A stretch of DNA of 64,000 bases from an uncultured Methanocorpusculum sp. (GTDB taxonomy: Archaea; Halobacteriota; Methanomicrobia; Methanomicrobiales; Methanocorpusculaceae): NCBI RefSeq assembly GCF_963667985.1, contig NZ_OY764081.1, forward strand, positions 1,399,599 to 1,463,598, read 5' to 3'. The first letter of the stretch is position 1; every line of letters starts with the position of its first letter. A program made the translations under genes and the position numbers. The notes under the pieces are model-generated. The model searched no databases, had not been told where the DNA came from, and saw only the letters and a program-made list of their open reading frames with translations. Positions 49,050-59,381 of this stretch are shown here, piece by piece.

Positions 49050-49997
49050 ATGAATAAAAAAATAACTATTGCAGCAGCGGTGTTAGCAGTTGCCGTCATC
49101 ACCGCATTTCTGTTCCTTCCGATAATACCCATAGGAGCGCCGCCGGGAAAGATGGGATGCGAGTTTCGAACACCAGCAGATATGCTGCATGGAATCACGT
49201 TCCCGGAAAACCCGCCGACAAAACTGCCGGTATATCAAGTAATCAAATTCAAAACAGGAACCATACATCTCGACACGGACAAGTATCGTTATCCGGAAAA
49301 CGTGCACCCAACCCTAAAAGAAGCACGGGAAATCTACCAGGAACTCATAAAAAAATACAAGCATCTCAATATACAAGTTCCCGGTGAAGAAAAATTCAAG
49401 ACATTATACTGGTCATTCCCGGATGATAAAGGTCAGTTACCCCCAAACTTTTTCTCATGCGCATCTGAGATCAACGGAATACCTGTGTCACCGGGATATT
49501 TAGGATTATCATTCCTGGGTGCCGGCAACGCATTTGGTCATGGAATTTACGGCGAATATACAGTTGTGAAAGTAGGTGAGATAGACATAATGTCACCCGA
49601 TGAAGCAATTGAGCAACTCAAACAGGGAAAGGGTATCGCCGGAAACTGCATCGACAGAGATACACTAAAGGTTACCCCCCTCAAAGATCCATCATTAGCA
49701 TGGTTCAACAGAGCAACCGTCGAATTTGTGTACATGCATGGATGGTATGGAGAAATTGATTCACCGTATATCACACCAATTTGGCAATTTAGTTACAATG
49801 ACGGTCGCGGTTACCGGATACACGAGTGCATGGTCAACGCTGTGGACGGCAGTATAGACATTAACTGGTCGCCGGAAGGAAATCAAAAATTCACACCCAA
49901 CGAAAAATTCTACGAATTAAAGAACCAGAAACCCAAATACTGTAGATATCACTTTGCCGTGGATGAAACCGATACAGATCCGTGTATCAACATATAA
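49050..49997 (+). CDS. BI, unit 5
   Basis: 315 aa from ATG 49050, intact with the seven-A run. The middle combines the THLD segment of units 3-4 with the GHGIYG loop of unit 1, so it is a recombinant of types. Confidence 0.7.
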   Translation: MNKKITIAAAVLAVAVITAFLFLPIIPIGAPPGKMGCEFRTPADMLHGITFPENPPTKLPVYQVIKFKTGTIHLDTDKYRYPENVHPTLKEAREIYQELIKKYKHLNIQVPGEEKFKTLYWSFPDDKGQLPPNFFSCASEINGIPVSPGYLGLSFLGAGNAFGHGIYGEYTVVKVGEIDIMSPDEAIEQLKQGKGIAGNCIDRDTLKVTPLKDPSLAWFNRATVEFVYMHGWYGEIDSPYITPIWQFSYNDGRGYRIHECMVNAVDGSIDINWSPEGNQKFTPNEKFYELKNQKPKYCRYHFAVDETDTDPCINI

Positions 49998-50017
49998 CAC
50001 ACACCACACACCACCCA

Positions 50018-50167
50018 TGGCTCACTGAGGGGCTCACTGAGGACGGGTCCCGGGTATGGAAAGGGCACCAATCCCATAGAACGAAAAGCGCACATAATGA
50101 TAAAATCCTAGAGTTTGGAGTTGGTATAGATTCTACACCTGCGAGTGTGTTAGCCAAAGATCTTTGA
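50018..50167 (+). pseudogene. Toxin C-terminal remnant, unit 5
   Basis: Open frame (WKGHQSHRTKSAHNDKILEF) to TGA at 50165, no start or catalytic part. Confidence 0.55.
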
Positions 50168-50953
50168 AAATGACCAGATTAGATGATTTCAAGAAACTCG
50201 TTGACGGTCCGGCGGAGTTATAACCTTTGACAGAGTAAACGGTTCTTTCACCCTCGCTTTCACGTCAGGTAATTTTACCAAAGATGGGAAAGGACATGGC
50301 TACCTCATCCGACATACCTGGTGCGGTTCTCTTTATTCTTTTCCGGATGAGGTAGAGGTGCTGTTGGAATTCGATGAGGAGACGGTTGATGACTTTATCC
50401 GAGGAAACACCGTAGTGTTTGACGAACGGGTTGATATATTACGGTATCTATCCTATCAGCCGGCCTGCACGCCGCCGAAAATCGAAGATGCAAAACGTGA
50501 GGCTGTCTCCGGCGGTGGCTGCTTTTTCGAGCACAACGGATACAAATATGGACTCGGGAAAAATGATCTGACATCATGGGGGGCAATGGGAAAATACCAC
50601 ACGAACCGCCAAAACTCCCTGTAGAAAGATTAGATATAACATTTGGGCTATTCGAAGATAAATCGGAGTTGTTCAAAACGGCAGACGTAGACGGTGAACC
50701 ATTCAATGAAGAAGTCCTCGAAAACTGTTTTGATAATTATAACGGATTAGAAATCAGAATCAAAGAAAACGGCAAATGTATAAGTTTCGTCTTCGACCCG
50801 GTGAAACTTCCTGCAGAAAGAATAGACCTGGGGTTCGGGTCAGTGGGACGCACGGAGGATCTTCTCAAAAAAACATCCATAAACGGTAAACCGTTCTGGG
50901 ATATATACGACACCGAGTATGATGACGGGGAAGTGCTTCGGGGATATTATTGA
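50168..50953 (+). pseudogene. Immunity-like C with most of its C-terminal repeats, unit 5
   Basis: The first codons match C1 exactly (MTRLDDFKKLVDG); then one cytosine is missing and the frame shifts. An 88-aa frame and a 125-aa frame (50576-50953) cover the rest. The latter keeps both LPxER repeats (LPVERLDITFG and LPAERIDLGFG) and the GEVLRGYY end. About 250 bp of the middle is deleted relative to C1. The 125-aa part might still be a folded repeat domain. Confidence 0.65.
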
Positions 50954-51096
50954 ATAAAAAAACGGGAAACGTCTGGTGTTATCACGCTGATGAGATGATT
51001 TGGGGTTGGATGGGTTTTATACCCTCATTCCAAACCTCTTGCGCCAATCAGGTTGTTTTGTTTTTGATTGGAGATTGATGTAATTGGTGAAAACCC

Positions 51097-51384
51097 TTAT
51101 TCGTCTTCAATATCGAGTTTTTGCCCGCCGAAATGCTTCGCGGTGAGGTTATAAGCCCACGCCCATATGCACCCGAATACAAACCCGAAAATAGCACATA
51201 TAACTGCGCCGAAAAGGATTGTAGGAATCCAAAGGGGGTTATCAACCGCAAGAATCGGGTGTTCGGTTAGACTTGATATAAGCCAATACAAGATTAATTC
51301 AAACATACCTACAAAGAAAAGTATTACCGCGGTTATGATCGCTGAGGATTTCACGTCTACTGATGTGATGACTTTTGGTGCCAT
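51097..51384 (-). CDS. K, small two-helix membrane protein, unit 5
   Basis: 95 aa, about nine tenths identical to the unit 1 copy. Start and upstream TTTTATC box at 27 nt are kept. Confidence 0.6.
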   Translation of the reverse strand: MAPKVITSVDVKSSAIITAVILFFVGMFELILYWLISSLTEHPILAVDNPLWIPTILFGAVICAIFGFVFGCIWAWAYNLTAKHFGGQKLDIEDE

Positions 51385-51584
51385 GGTGAGATGTTTGGTG
51401 TGACTGTTGATAAAATGGTGTCTAGAAACTGTTTTGCTGTCGATATGCTGTAGCCAAGGGTGATATTGTTGTATTTATCATAGTCTCGACAGCACCCGGG
51501 TTTTTCACCGGTTCCTCTATCCCTTCCCTCTTCTTTTCTCGTGAGTGCATCGTGGTTCCCTGGTGTTGTGTTGTTCGCTCGCGG

Positions 51585-51695
51585 TGGACCGAAGGCCCTA
51601 TGCCCGGGCCTGCAGGTCCACCCTATCCTAATTGAGCCCCTGCGTAAGGGGCGGCGCCAGTGGGGTCGTTATGGTTGGTGTCTATGATTCGCTGA
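51585..51695. repeat. Palindromic cassette-boundary element, copy 15
   Basis: Full element between K and the iterons; 51400-51584 holds only spacer similar to 13240-13424. Confidence 0.85.
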
Positions 51696-51736
51696 CCGTT
51701 GTGTTAGATCTGTGTTTTTCCGCCGTTCGTGTTTAT

Positions 51737-51873
51737 GTAACGCAACGGTGTGTAACGCTGTGTAACGCCTGTGTCGCGTTCCCGTGACATGCCGGTTGTT
51801 ATCGTTATGAAATCGTTACTGTTTGGTTCTGTAACGTAACGCTGTGTAACGTTGTGTAACGCCTGTGTAACGC
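51737..51873. repeat. TGTGTAACG iterons, unit 5
   Basis: Two clusters as in unit 2 but with one TCGTTATGAAA instead of two and a CCCGTGACATG in place of the CACGTG palindrome. Confidence 0.5.
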
Positions 51874-51934
51874 TGCATCGTGACATGCCTGAAAAATTAC
51901 TGTTTCAATTGTGGTTGTCTTGGTGTTGTATCTG

Positions 51935-52651
51935 TTATATTTTTTGCGTACTGCTGGCGGTATTCCCCTTTGGTTTGCGGTCGGCGGTTTTCTTCATCTG
52001 CGGTTTTGCCATGTTTAATATTGGGGTAATGCCGGATAGTGTTAGTATTCTGAACTCTTCGTCTGGGTTTTCCATTTCTTTTATTAGCCTTGCTACAATC
52101 GGTGCTGCTGCGTCTTTTATGGTCGGCACTTTTGTTTCGAGATCCTTGAAACTTGTGAACGGATGATATCGTTTTGCGTCTGCTATGGCGAATATGTGTT
52201 TTGTGTTTATTTTTGGGAGGAGACTGAGACTGTGTTTTTTTAATGACAGGCTTCTTCCGTTATTGTATACATTGATAAATATCTCTTCGTTTGCGTTCAC
52301 TATGTCCTGTATGCATGTTTTCACGAGTTTTCGCTGTGCTGGTTTTATTTCGGTATATGCCATTTGTGTTTTCTCTCTTATGAGTGCGTGATCAAGCAGT
52401 ATGTATGCCCCTATCATCATTGCTTGTTCTACTAATCCCGGCTGCTGTTTGTATGCTATTGTTAGTTTGAATATGTGCCGGAGTTTTCTGTCAACTGTGT
52501 ATGCGGTTATGGTTTTGGTCTCTGTGTTTGTTTTGGATATCTCAACATCGAAAATACAGCCGAATTTGTTGTGTGTTCTCGGCTTTTGATTTTGTTTATG
52601 CTCACCGCTCTCTGGTGCAGGTTGTTGGAGGTCTTGTGTGCTCGCGGTCAT
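51935..52651 (-). CDS. G, unit 5
   Basis: 238 aa, full length with the seven-T run; close to unit 1. The first residues read MTASTQDLQQ. The neighbouring E-F cassette is also shared with unit 1. Confidence 0.6.
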   Translation of the reverse strand: MTASTQDLQQPAPESGEHKQNQKPRTHNKFGCIFDVEISKTNTETKTITAYTVDRKLRHIFKLTIAYKQQPGLVEQAMMIGAYILLDHALIREKTQMAYTEIKPAQRKLVKTCIQDIVNANEEIFINVYNNGRSLSLKKHSLSLLPKINTKHIFAIADAKRYHPFTSFKDLETKVPTIKDAAAPIVARLIKEMENPDEEFRILTLSGITPILNMAKPQMKKTADRKPKGNTASSTQKI

Positions 52652-52778
52652 CGTCTCGGTTTGCTGCGTTTTTGTTCGCGTGATGGTTACCCGTCGTAGA
52701 ATGGGAATGTTTGGTTTTGGGTATCTCTGCCTCTTCTTTGTTGTGAACCCTCTGAGTGTTGTGCAACTTGTTATCGGT

Positions 52779-52890
52779 GGACCGAAGGCCCTATGCCCGG
52801 GCCTGCAGGTCCACCCTATCCTAGTTGAGCCCCTGCGTAAGGGGCGGCGCCGGCGGGGTCGTTATGGTTGTGGTCCGTGGTTCCCTGATA
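52779..52890. repeat. Palindromic cassette-boundary element, copy 16
   Basis: Full element between G and E; the 52891-53210 spacer carries the GTGTTACATCGCG stretch found before E1, with no gene seen. Confidence 0.85.
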
Positions 52891-53244
52891 GGTGTTTTGG
52901 GTTTGTGTGTGTTATGTATATGTTACATCGCGTTGAAACATATGTGTCACGTTGCACCGTGTTACGAACTCGTTGGTGTGTGGTTATGTTGGTCGTGAAT
53001 TGGGGATCTGTTTATCTGGACTTGGTTGAAGTATGGCTTGTTATATCTCTGCCTCTTTCTGATAGGTTGTATCTATCCCTAAGTTGTGGAAGTGATAGGT
53101 GTGTTTAGGTGGTGGTGGGATATGGCTCACTTGATGTTGTGTTACCGGTGCCGTCGGCGGGAATAGATGTGATCATATAGGATTGATACTACATACTAAA
53201 AACACGAGATAGTATTATGTTAAAATAAACGCATATTGAATGTA

Positions 53245-54162
53245 ATGACCAAACACTTAAAGTTAATAAATATCTTGGTGATCATGCTCATGTTGAGTGC
53301 GTTCTGTGTTGCACCTGTTGCGGCATCAGACGCGAAAATCATAACAGATTCGCCATCGAAAGAAGTTGTGGTCAACGATTTCCATGCAAAAATGGTTAAC
53401 TTTACCTTAAATGATAAATGGAGTGATCGAACTTTATGTCCGATTCTCGGGTGTTGTGCGTTAGATGAAAGGTGTTGGAAGAGTTTGCCCTCCGGTATGA
53501 AGGAAAGGTTCGACGGATTACTCTGTGGTAGACTAGGGCACGCAGAATTGAGTGGGCATATTGTTATAAAACAGCACGCCGATGCTCGTCGTGACAAAAT
53601 CGCACGTTTACAGGCGAAACTCGCAAATCAGGGGTGGCTTGATAAAGATGTTTACAGTAGTGGAACATTACAACTGTCCTACGAAAATAATCTCAATAAC
53701 GATAATAAAATTGTAGTAAAAATCTCATTCACTCCAAAAAAGATTTTTACGTATAATACGAAGTTTGACATATATCCAAATGATCAAAAAGAAATCGTTC
53801 TCATCAACAAAACGTTCGATTTGACGGGGGTATTGTCAGCCGATGACCGGGATTACATCGAGCTTGTAACGAAACTTGTTGATAAACAGTCGTCGGTTGA
53901 CGATCTTGGTTTGGTGATCAAGGGGGGTGCTTTGTTTGTTTCGGGTGGGTTTGCGGTTCTGGGTTGCATCGGGGCTCCTGCAACATTTGGGTTGACTACG
54001 GTTTTGTGTGTGGGTGGTGTGGGGGGCGTTGTGGCGTCGGGGGGTTTTCTTATGGGTGATGTGATAAAGAATGCTGACGTCAAAAATAGTGTAGCGGGAT
54101 ATCTCGAAAACCTTAGTCTTCGTGAAGTGTATCATGATGATGGTGTGAAAGAGGAATTGTAA
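53245..54162 (+). CDS. E, candidate pore-forming toxin, unit 5
   Basis: 305 aa. The first 215 residues are nearly the same as in unit 1. The hydrophobic hairpin region is rich in different residues (LFVSGGFAVLGCIGAPATFG) yet keeps its hydrophobic Gly/Val character. F changes in parallel, as expected if hairpin and immunity protein co-vary. Confidence 0.65.
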   Translation: MTKHLKLINILVIMLMLSAFCVAPVAASDAKIITDSPSKEVVVNDFHAKMVNFTLNDKWSDRTLCPILGCCALDERCWKSLPSGMKERFDGLLCGRLGHAELSGHIVIKQHADARRDKIARLQAKLANQGWLDKDVYSSGTLQLSYENNLNNDNKIVVKISFTPKKIFTYNTKFDIYPNDQKEIVLINKTFDLTGVLSADDRDYIELVTKLVDKQSSVDDLGLVIKGGALFVSGGFAVLGCIGAPATFGLTTVLCVGGVGGVVASGGFLMGDVIKNADVKNSVAGYLENLSLREVYHDDGVKEEL

Positions 54163-54501
54163 ATGCCACAAGATGTTACTCTCGATACAAAACCGATAAA
54201 TCGATTTATGTCTTTTTATTTGGGTTTTTTGGTTTTCTTTATGATCGTCTCGGGTAGTACGTTTGTTTACAACGTAGATCTTGGCGATTTGCAGTCGCTA
54301 TGGCGAGGATATTTCCTTTTTGTTTGTTTGGAATGGGGTTTGTTTAGTTTTCTGCTTATTGCGTTGGCACATCGGCCGTTTGGAAAAACTGGGTGGTTGT
54401 TGCAAAAACTCTGTCATAATGATATTTATTGGGTGGGTATAACTTCTGTCGTCCTAATCGCGTCTACACTCGTGTCTGTATTTGTTCATGTGCGGTTTTA
54501 A
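54163..54501 (+). CDS. F, candidate immunity to E, unit 5
   Basis: 112 aa, about two thirds identical to the unit 1 copy. The N-terminus and first two helices differ most, the third helix region (LCHNDIYW) least. ATG directly follows the E stop. Confidence 0.65.
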   Translation: MPQDVTLDTKPINRFMSFYLGFLVFFMIVSGSTFVYNVDLGDLQSLWRGYFLFVCLEWGLFSFLLIALAHRPFGKTGWLLQKLCHNDIYWVGITSVVLIASTLVSVFVHVRF

Positions 54502-54645
54502 CAATATGTGGGAAGTAAATCCATCTTCTGCCTGGTCATGCTTGTCGCCATAAACGCGTCTCCGCATTATAAAGACGCGGGTTGTGTTGGATATGACACC
54601 TATACGGTCGTGGGTGTGGGTGTTTAAAGCTCGGGTCAACCGCTC

Positions 54646-54690
54646 GCCTAATATGAAGCGACTATCTACGCCCACTAACCCTTCTTCTTT
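54646..54690 (+). pseudogene. Scar of the BII gene end, unit 5
   Basis: CGCTCGCCTAATATGAAGCG and the next codons, through the TAACCCTTC tail, are a degenerate copy of the BII terminus, as after F in unit 1. Confidence 0.5.
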
Positions 54691-54806
54691 CTTTTTTACT
54701 GCTGTGGTTTCCTCCCTCTTCCGTTCCTATCCAAATTGAAACGCCATGTTTGGATTCCGTGTATGATCAAGCGGTATGTGTTCCCTCTCATCGGTGTGTT
54801 AACAGG

Positions 54807-54915
54807 GGACCGAAGGCCCTATACCCGGGCCTGCAGGTCCACCCTATCCCACTTGAGCCCCTGCGTAAGGGGCGGCGCAAGCGGGTCGTGGTGGTTGAGG
54901 TCCATGAATCGCTGA
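54807..54915. repeat. Palindromic cassette-boundary element, copy 17
   Basis: Full element before H. Confidence 0.85.
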
Positions 54916-55066
54916 CAGGTGGTTTGGGTCTGTGAGTGTTAAGCGGTGTTGCATCGCGTTACACCTTGTGTGCCGTGCTGCAGCGTGCGCCGGACTCGCT
55001 GCTGTGCGGTTGTGCTGGTCGTGAATTGGGGAACAGTTTATCTGGACTTGGTGTGAATGTAATGGT

Positions 55067-55282
55067 ATGGCAGCTTCGAAACGATCTCGTGGTAAAAAGC
55101 GTCCGTATTTGGACATAGACCTGGTGACCGGTTGTGTTTGCGGTCTTGACGGCAAGTTGAGCAAACTTGAGGATAGTGACCTGCAGGAGCTTCGGCTCTG
55201 GGCTGAAGCTCATGCTTATGCTCTTGCTTGTGGGTGTGTAACATGTGATGGTTGGAAAATTGCACTGGTTTCTGAACCCTGA
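55067..55282 (+). CDS. H (variant 1), unit 5
   Basis: 71 aa starting MAASKRSRGKKRPYLDID; same type as unit 1 with about ten substitutions, cysteines kept. Confidence 0.55.
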   Translation: MAASKRSRGKKRPYLDIDLVTGCVCGLDGKLSKLEDSDLQELRLWAEAHAYALACGCVTCDGWKIALVSEP

Positions 55283-55504
55283 TAGTGTGGATACATTGGA
55301 ACCTGTCTGTGTTTGGTGTGTGAACAGGGTTCGCCTCAGGCTGTTTCATTGATATAATGATCACGCGTTGAGGTGGTTCCCGCTGCTCTCTTGATAAACC
55401 GTCAGCACATTCGTGTTTCTGTTTTGTCTCGAAATGGGTTGGAATACTTTTGTCGTGTTGAAAAAAGTCGTATGGTCGTTTTGGCTGTCTTGATGTTGTA
55501 TCTG

Positions 55505-55624
55505 TTACTTTGCTTGCTTCCTGATGGTGTCGCGTACTGCTGATACTATGAGCTTTCGCGCCAGTTTTTGTATTGATTTTTTGAATAGCCTCTTTGACGG
55601 GTTATACTTTGGTTTTCCTGCCAT
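55505..55624 (-). CDS. Tiny cationic amphipathic ORF, unit 5
   Basis: 39 aa; same as unit 2. Confidence 0.35.
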   Translation of the reverse strand: MAGKPKYNPSKRLFKKSIQKLARKLIVSAVRDTIRKQAK

Positions 55625-55736
55625 GCTCTTGTTTCCGTTCTGCTTCTGCAGATATCTGCTGGTTCTGGTCTTGTGTGTGCTGTTTGCCCTGCTGCGCTTG
55701 ATTAGCGGGTGTTTGCGGGCTTTGACTGGAATTCAT
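55602..55736 (-). CDS. Tiny Gln-rich ORF, unit 5
   Basis: 44 aa; same as unit 2. Confidence 0.3.
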   Translation of the reverse strand: MNSSQSPQTPANQAQQGKQHTQDQNQQISAEAERKQEHGRKTKV

Positions 55737-55780
55737 GCTGGTTGCCTTGCCGACTTGGCGATCGGGCTTTAATGGTGCCT

Positions 55781-55981
55781 TTACGGCCTTATGTTTCTCT
55801 GTTCCGCTTTTTTATCCGTCAGTGGTGGTTTGTTATATTGTTGTATCTTCCTTGTATCTTGGTTCCGGCACACGGCGCCTGCATAAACATTCTTCCTGCT
55901 CCGTGCTGCTGTTGTGTCTTGTATTTCGTGTTTTGACAGTGGCGGAAAGTTACAGACTCGTGGCTCTTTTCCTGTTTTCAT
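55781..55981 (-). CDS. Short ORF L, unit 5
   Basis: 66 aa; same protein as unit 2. Confidence 0.3.
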   Translation of the reverse strand: MKTGKEPRVCNFPPLSKHEIQDTTAARSRKNVYAGAVCRNQDTRKIQQYNKPPLTDKKAEQRNIRP

Positions 55982-56290
55982 CCAGCCTTGTTGTTTCTAT
56001 AAAATTATGGTGCGGTTGTTACGCTGTTCTTCCTGCACCTTCTCTTCTGCCCTTTCTTCTGTTATTCTTGTGTTCGTTGCTCCTCGTTTTTTCCTGGTTT
56101 TTTGATTCGGAAACCCGTTGATTTCTTTCTCGCGCACGCGTACGCACGCGTGTGAGGGAATTCGACCACAAAGTATTTATGTATAGAAAACTTTAAATAT
56201 AATCATCCAAGGCCTTTGTGGACGGCATCCGCTCTCTTTTCGTGCTTTTTGAGCGTCATTTTCGGCTTTCGCTGGGCCTTGTGAGGGCTT

Positions 56291-57349
56291 TTAGGTTTTT
56301 TGCGGCGGGGGGTCGGGGGTGTTTTGGGGTATTTTGGGGGGTGTAAAGGCCGGTGTTTTCCCGTACACCTCACTCTGTATCCTGCTTACAGCCCAATTAA
56401 GGGTTAAGTACCTTTGCAGCTTGTTTATGCCGTTTTGTGTCAGCCGCTTTCTTGGGATGATTATCTTGCTGTGTGCGAGTATTTCGCCGTTTCTTCCAAT
56501 TATTGGCTCTTCTGTATCCTTGCTGCATAACACGAGATGGTTTCCTGTTCCGCATTTCTCGCAGTCGACGTTTGTGTAGTATTTTTTTCTGATTGTTATT
56601 TTTCCGTCTGTATCTTTTTCTGTTACGGATGCTCTTGGTGCGAACAATCCTGTGTAGTGAATTACATCATGCATCTTTCCTGATTCTGACGGGAATAGTG
56701 CTGCGTGTGATGCGAGATATGTGAGTTTCTGTGCTATGGCGTCTTTGAGTGGTTTTCCTTCTTCCTGGGTAATGTCCCATTCAAGTGGTCTCCCTCCGTT
56801 GATGTGTTTGTATATCCATCCTTCTGAGTCTTTGTAGTACTCGTTTGCCGGCGGTGTTGTGCCCATGTACAAGAGATGTATATGGGGTGAGAAATTGATG
56901 TAGTTGGGTATCCCGCCTAACCCTAAGACATCGTCGTATACATCTGCCCAGAACCCGGAGGCGCCGTATGTTGCGGGCTCTCCGGGGTTGTTTTTCGCGA
57001 GACTGAGTGTTTCTTGATAGTTTACGGTTATATCCTCCTTTTCTCGTTTTACTATCTGTATGATCCTGCCCGGGTTTTCGTATCGGTATTTTTTGAGTTG
57101 GGAGATGATGTCTGTTTGAATTCTGTATGGGTGATATACGTATGCTGAGCCGATGATGCGTGGGAAGTATTTTTGCGTGTGCTTGGATACTTCCCTGGTC
57201 ATTTTACTGCTGTCATAGTCTTTCCATGCATCATAGAGGTTTGGCGGCGGTGATATGACGAGGTGACGTATACCCCCGTATCTTATCTTTGAGAGGAGCT
57301 GTGTTGCTTGGTCATCGTATTCTGCGTCGAGTCGAGCGTTGGGCAGCAC
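56291..57349 (-). CDS. rep: Rep C-terminal part, unit 6
   Basis: 352 aa, motifs intact. The first 60 codons are of the unit 4 type (YDDQATQ, KHTQKYFPRII), the rest of the unit 5 type, so it is mosaic. Confidence 0.8.
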   Translation of the reverse strand: MLPNARLDAEYDDQATQLLSKIRYGGIRHLVISPPPNLYDAWKDYDSSKMTREVSKHTQKYFPRIIGSAYVYHPYRIQTDIISQLKKYRYENPGRIIQIVKREKEDITVNYQETLSLAKNNPGEPATYGASGFWADVYDDVLGLGGIPNYINFSPHIHLLYMGTTPPANEYYKDSEGWIYKHINGGRPLEWDITQEEGKPLKDAIAQKLTYLASHAALFPSESGKMHDVIHYTGLFAPRASVTEKDTDGKITIRKKYYTNVDCEKCGTGNHLVLCSKDTEEPIIGRNGEILAHSKIIIPRKRLTQNGINKLQRYLTLNWAVSRIQSEVYGKTPAFTPPKIPQNTPDPPPQKT

Positions 57350-57355
57350 ACGACC

Positions 57356-57799
57356 TTACACGTCCGCGGCGTTGTCTGGATTGAGTGCTTCAACTGCTGC
57401 CGCGTGCGCTGCGCGAATGTTCCTGCTTCCGCGTGCTCCTATGCGCGCCGCTACCGCTCGATGGCATTCCGGACACTCAAGCCTATGACAGATGTGGAGG
57501 AGTGGATATGTTTTTTTGCACGTTTTGCACTTGTGAATTGCTGAAATTTCCCCGCATTTTTCGTTTTTTTCGGCAAAAGACGGTAACTTCGGGAGCGCCT
57601 GCCATTGTGTTGTTTGCTGGGGATTTAAAATTGACTCAATTTTGGCTGTTAGACTGGTTTTGCTGTTTTTTTGGGTGTTTGCCCTTTTTGTTACCGGCCT
57701 GGATCTGCGTTCTTCTGTGTTCTTTTTTGGCGTTTTGAGGGAATCTACACTGCTTTCTGTTGATTTCTCGTTGTTTTGATTTAATATGGTGAGGTTCAT
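57356..57799 (-). CDS. rep: Rep N-terminal zinc part, unit 6
   Basis: 147 aa. Head of the unit 3 type (NEKSTESS), zinc region of the unit 2 type (CKKTYPLL). Ends at the shared TAA at 57356-57358. Confidence 0.75.
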   Translation of the reverse strand: MNLTILNQNNEKSTESSVDSLKTPKKNTEERRSRPVTKRANTQKNSKTSLTAKIESILNPQQTTQWQALPKLPSFAEKNEKCGEISAIHKCKTCKKTYPLLHICHRLECPECHRAVAARIGARGSRNIRAAHAAAVEALNPDNAADV

Positions 57800-58089
57800 T
57801 TTACTCCTTCACCGAAAAAAGGTTCCAGCGTGTCTCGGGAACGAAAGTCTTATTGCCCCTGTAACGCAATGATTTCTTATTAGATTGAGCGTACAGGGGT
57901 GCGAAAACTTTCGTGTTTGTAGCACGTAAGACCCTTTTTCGATTTTTTAGTTTAACATGTAATCTGTGTGTTAATATATCTATCGGTGCTGTTTTCTGGA
58001 CGTTTTTCGGACGTTTGGTGTGTTTTTCTGGGTGTTTTTGTTGCCGTCCGCTCTGTCCCCGTCGTATCCTCTTTGCCGTCTCCTTCCGG

Positions 58090-58330
58090 GGGGTTGACGT
58101 CGCGTGTGGGGGTGAGACCGTCGAATTGAGACGTTTTTTGATGTTGGGTGTCTGCGTGTGGTCGTGTCGTGTGACGTTTTTGCGTAGAATTGAGACGTTT
58201 TGAGACGTCTCATTCTGGTGGATTGACGTCGTGTGTGACGCTTTAGCGTAGAATTGAGACGTTTTTTGATGTTGGGATGTTTACGTGTGGTCGTGTCGTG
58301 TGACGCTTTTTGCGTCGTTTTGTGACGTCT
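58090..58330. repeat. GAGACG repeat block, unit 6
   Basis: The shortest block, with about two 75-bp type units and one short unit. Confidence 0.7.
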
Positions 58331-58404
58331 TGGTCTACTAATCCAATGCGGGTGCATTACATGAGCCATCTGATTAATAATTCCGGAAAGCTATAACAAG
58401 CACC

Positions 58405-59358
58405 ATGGAAAACCACAAATTCATATATATTCTGGTGATAATACTGCTCATCATCTGTTTTACTCACCCTGCTGCTGCTGAAAAATCATATTCAATAACC
58501 GAGGTATCGAAGTATGATTTCGAAGCAAGCATACTCATGATACACATACACAGTGATTTAACCCCATTGAGCGAACCCGACCTTCACGCAGCAAAAGAAA
58601 ATCTTCGGAATGCAGGATGGAACATGAAGTTTCACAAAAGGAATCATGCGGTAAAAGAATCGGTTTTCCAAAACGAACTGCAAAATTCGGATCTGCATAT
58701 ACACGTCGGGCATGGATATAATATACCATTCATTGGAGGACATATAGAACTCTCAGATTATGTTGTTCCAAGTATATCTCAAGGGAGAGGAGGATGGGTA
58801 TCCACACACGAGGTAAAGGAAGCCTGGAAACATAAATCACCAAAATTATGGACAGTGATTCATTCATGCCACGTCCTCGAAACCGATCATCAATGGGCTG
58901 AGGTATTAAGAAACAGTAAAATGCACGGGATACTCGGATTCGGAAGCACTGAATATTCAACCGGTCATTTACTCGCAGATTTTACCGAAGCAGCTGTTAA
59001 ATACCAGAAACCAATCACCGAAGCGTGGGAATCTGCAGGCTTGAAAAACCAGTTAAGCCTCAAATTAGAACCAGTTAAAGTCAGGACAATCTTCAGAAAC
59101 ATAGATCAATACAAAACCGACACACTCGGCACCCCTTCAACCAACATGAACGAGGAAACAGTCATATGCGACATGCAATTAGGTAAGAAGAAAGTCGGTA
59201 AAAGTCAAATAGAAGGCTCGTGTAAAGCATTAAATTCAGATAAAGAATTTAAATTCATCTATAATATCACATATTCATCATCATCACCAAAAACGGTAGT
59301 ATCAGCAGAAAAGAGATACATAAACACAAACACTGCTGGAACGAAGATAGACTTATAA
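58405..59358 (+). CDS. AI, unit 6
   Basis: 317 aa, intact (CAA at the codon that is TAA in units 3-5). The N-terminal part is otherwise the unit 3 sequence (MENHKFIYIL), so this is a wild-type version of that allele. Four serines in the TCA tract; the late part (KKKVGKSQIEG, DKEFKFIYN) is unique. Confidence 0.75.
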   Translation: MENHKFIYILVIILLIICFTHPAAAEKSYSITEVSKYDFEASILMIHIHSDLTPLSEPDLHAAKENLRNAGWNMKFHKRNHAVKESVFQNELQNSDLHIHVGHGYNIPFIGGHIELSDYVVPSISQGRGGWVSTHEVKEAWKHKSPKLWTVIHSCHVLETDHQWAEVLRNSKMHGILGFGSTEYSTGHLLADFTEAAVKYQKPITEAWESAGLKNQLSLKLEPVKVRTIFRNIDQYKTDTLGTPSTNMNEETVICDMQLGKKKVGKSQIEGSCKALNSDKEFKFIYNITYSSSSPKTVVSAEKRYINTNTAGTKIDL

Positions 59359-59381
59359 TCTCCCGGCATCAAGTGGAACGT

